Shown: positions 63,469 to 64,000 of the stretch, in pieces
Layout: every line of letters begins with the position of its first letter
How positions within the stretch are numbered: the stretch's first letter is position 1
From: JACPUW01 sp049115495
GTDB taxonomy: Bacteria > Bacteroidota > Bacteroidia > CAILMK01 > JACPUW01
Assembly (NCBI GenBank): GCA_049115495.1
Contig: JAGDZV010000011.1
Location: 124,001 to 188,000, forward strand
Reading direction: 5' to 3'
DNA: 64,000 nt
Notes under the pieces: model-generated
Databases searched by the model: none
The model's input: only the letters and a program-made list of their open reading frames with translations
What the model was told of the DNA's origin: nothing
Program-made: the position numbers and the translations under genes

Positions 63469-64000
63469 ATGAATGAAATTGTAGTAGAATTATTACGTTT
63501 TAATGAGAGACATAATGAGATAGAGCTCGAAAACTCATCGATTATACCCCGTGGGTCTAAAGTAGAAAAACTCTTAAGTGGGTTTCGTAACAATGAAATT
63601 GCCATGGCAGAGTTTGATGGCGTTGAGAATAAGGCATTTATGATGCTTAGACTTGAGCTGTTGAATAAACTTGTTGAATTAACTTCAAAAGTTGCATTAA
63701 ACAAAGTTTATAAATCACGCTATTTGGGTGACTATTTTAAGACCCTTCGCGATATGTTTTGGGCTAGAGTGCTTTTGTCTTTGGGTATGTACCAAAGCGG
63801 TCTTTGGTTATTGAAAAAATCAATGAAGAAAGCGGAGCTTCTTGAAAATTGGGAAGCTGTACTTACTGGTTCAAATATATTAATCAGCTATTATGCGGTA
63901 CGCGGTGATTATAAAAGTGGTAGAAAGTACTCAAAGCTTTCTAACTACTCTATTGAAATGGTTTCGAAAAAATTGCAACTGAGTGAAATAACCAATAAGT
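63469..64000 (+). CDS. Helical protein of unknown function (partial, runs off window end)
   Basis: A plus-strand frame open from the ATG at 63469 to the end of the window (177 residues seen). It begins MNEIVVELLRFNERHNEIEL and continues as a largely alpha-helical protein; pairs of helices such as FWARVLLSLGMYQSGLWLLKK, SILISYYAVRGDYKSGRKYSK resemble TPR-like repeats. No signal peptide. The rest of the gene lies beyond the window, so the family cannot be decided. Confidence 0.65.
   Translation, partial: MNEIVVELLRFNERHNEIELENSSIIPRGSKVEKLLSGFRNNEIAMAEFDGVENKAFMMLRLELLNKLVELTSKVALNKVYKSRYLGDYFKTLRDMFWARVLLSLGMYQSGLWLLKKSMKKAELLENWEAVLTGSNILISYYAVRGDYKSGRKYSKLSNYSIEMVSKKLQLSEITNK

Overview
The window is a 64 kb piece of a Bacteroidota chromosome, most likely a marine-type Flavobacteriales lineage. 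The evidence is a complete type IX secretion/gliding core (porP-gldK-gldL-gldM-gldN), several proteins carrying T9SS type A or type B C-terminal sorting domains, PorP/SprF proteins, families largely restricted to Bacteroidota (DUF4271, DUF6089), promoter elements of the TAnnTTTG type, and almost no Shine-Dalgarno sequences. The DNA is AT-rich and densely coding. I see no prophage, insertion sequence, CRISPR array or rRNA operon.

Layout. 1-2.1 kb: 5' part of a 2-oxoacid dehydrogenase E1 gene and a short-chain dehydrogenase. 2.1-8.2 kb: a minus-strand module of a giant glycine-rich, Ig-like T9SS type B surface protein, a PorP/SprF protein and a TPR/PD40/OmpA protein. 8.4-14.2 kb: tRNA-Arg(CCU), an outer-membrane lipoprotein, a hydratase and fumarylacetoacetase of the same fold family, a secreted M43 metalloprotease, and prfB, which needs a programmed +1 frameshift. 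14.4-25.2 kb: an unrecognised 732-residue exported protein, YraN, RlmH, a Na+/H+ antiporter, a thioesterase, methionine aminopeptidase, an azurin-like lipoprotein with a well-formed promoter and palindrome, and a type A T9SS substrate. 25.2-33 kb: a YbjQ gene followed by two very small related membrane proteins, then fabD, queD-like, aroE, a DUF368 lipid-carrier transporter, a glycosyltransferase and a YfhO membrane protein. 33.1-35.3 kb: hpt-adk-obg. 35.3-43.6 kb: ribE, a second type B T9SS substrate, a cyclase-family hydrolase, hemW, a BamA/TamA-like porin-fold protein, DUF4271 and hemD.

43.7-49.6 kb: the T9SS motor/ring operon, closed by a strong terminator. 49.6-53.6 kb (minus): relA/spoT, fur-like regulator, purA. 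53.7-57.2 kb: tRNA-Leu(UAG) probably co-transcribed with tig, then clpP and clpX and a perfect 17-bp-stem terminator. 57.2-62.4 kb (minus): DUF6089, uppS, bamA and two Skp/OmpH chaperones, a classic envelope-assembly operon. 62.5-64 kb: small genes of unknown function and the start of an unknown helical protein.

The genes work together mostly as envelope biology: BamA/Skp and a second Omp85 protein insert outer-membrane barrels, UppS and DUF368 handle undecaprenyl carrier lipid, GldKLMN plus PorP proteins secrete the sorting-domain proteins. The most unusual observations are the ybjQ operon with two small paralogous single-span proteins that a length cut-off would miss, the palindrome centred near -41.5 of the azurin promoter, the RF2 frameshift without a strong upstream SD, and the unknown GxxxG-rich 732-residue protein.
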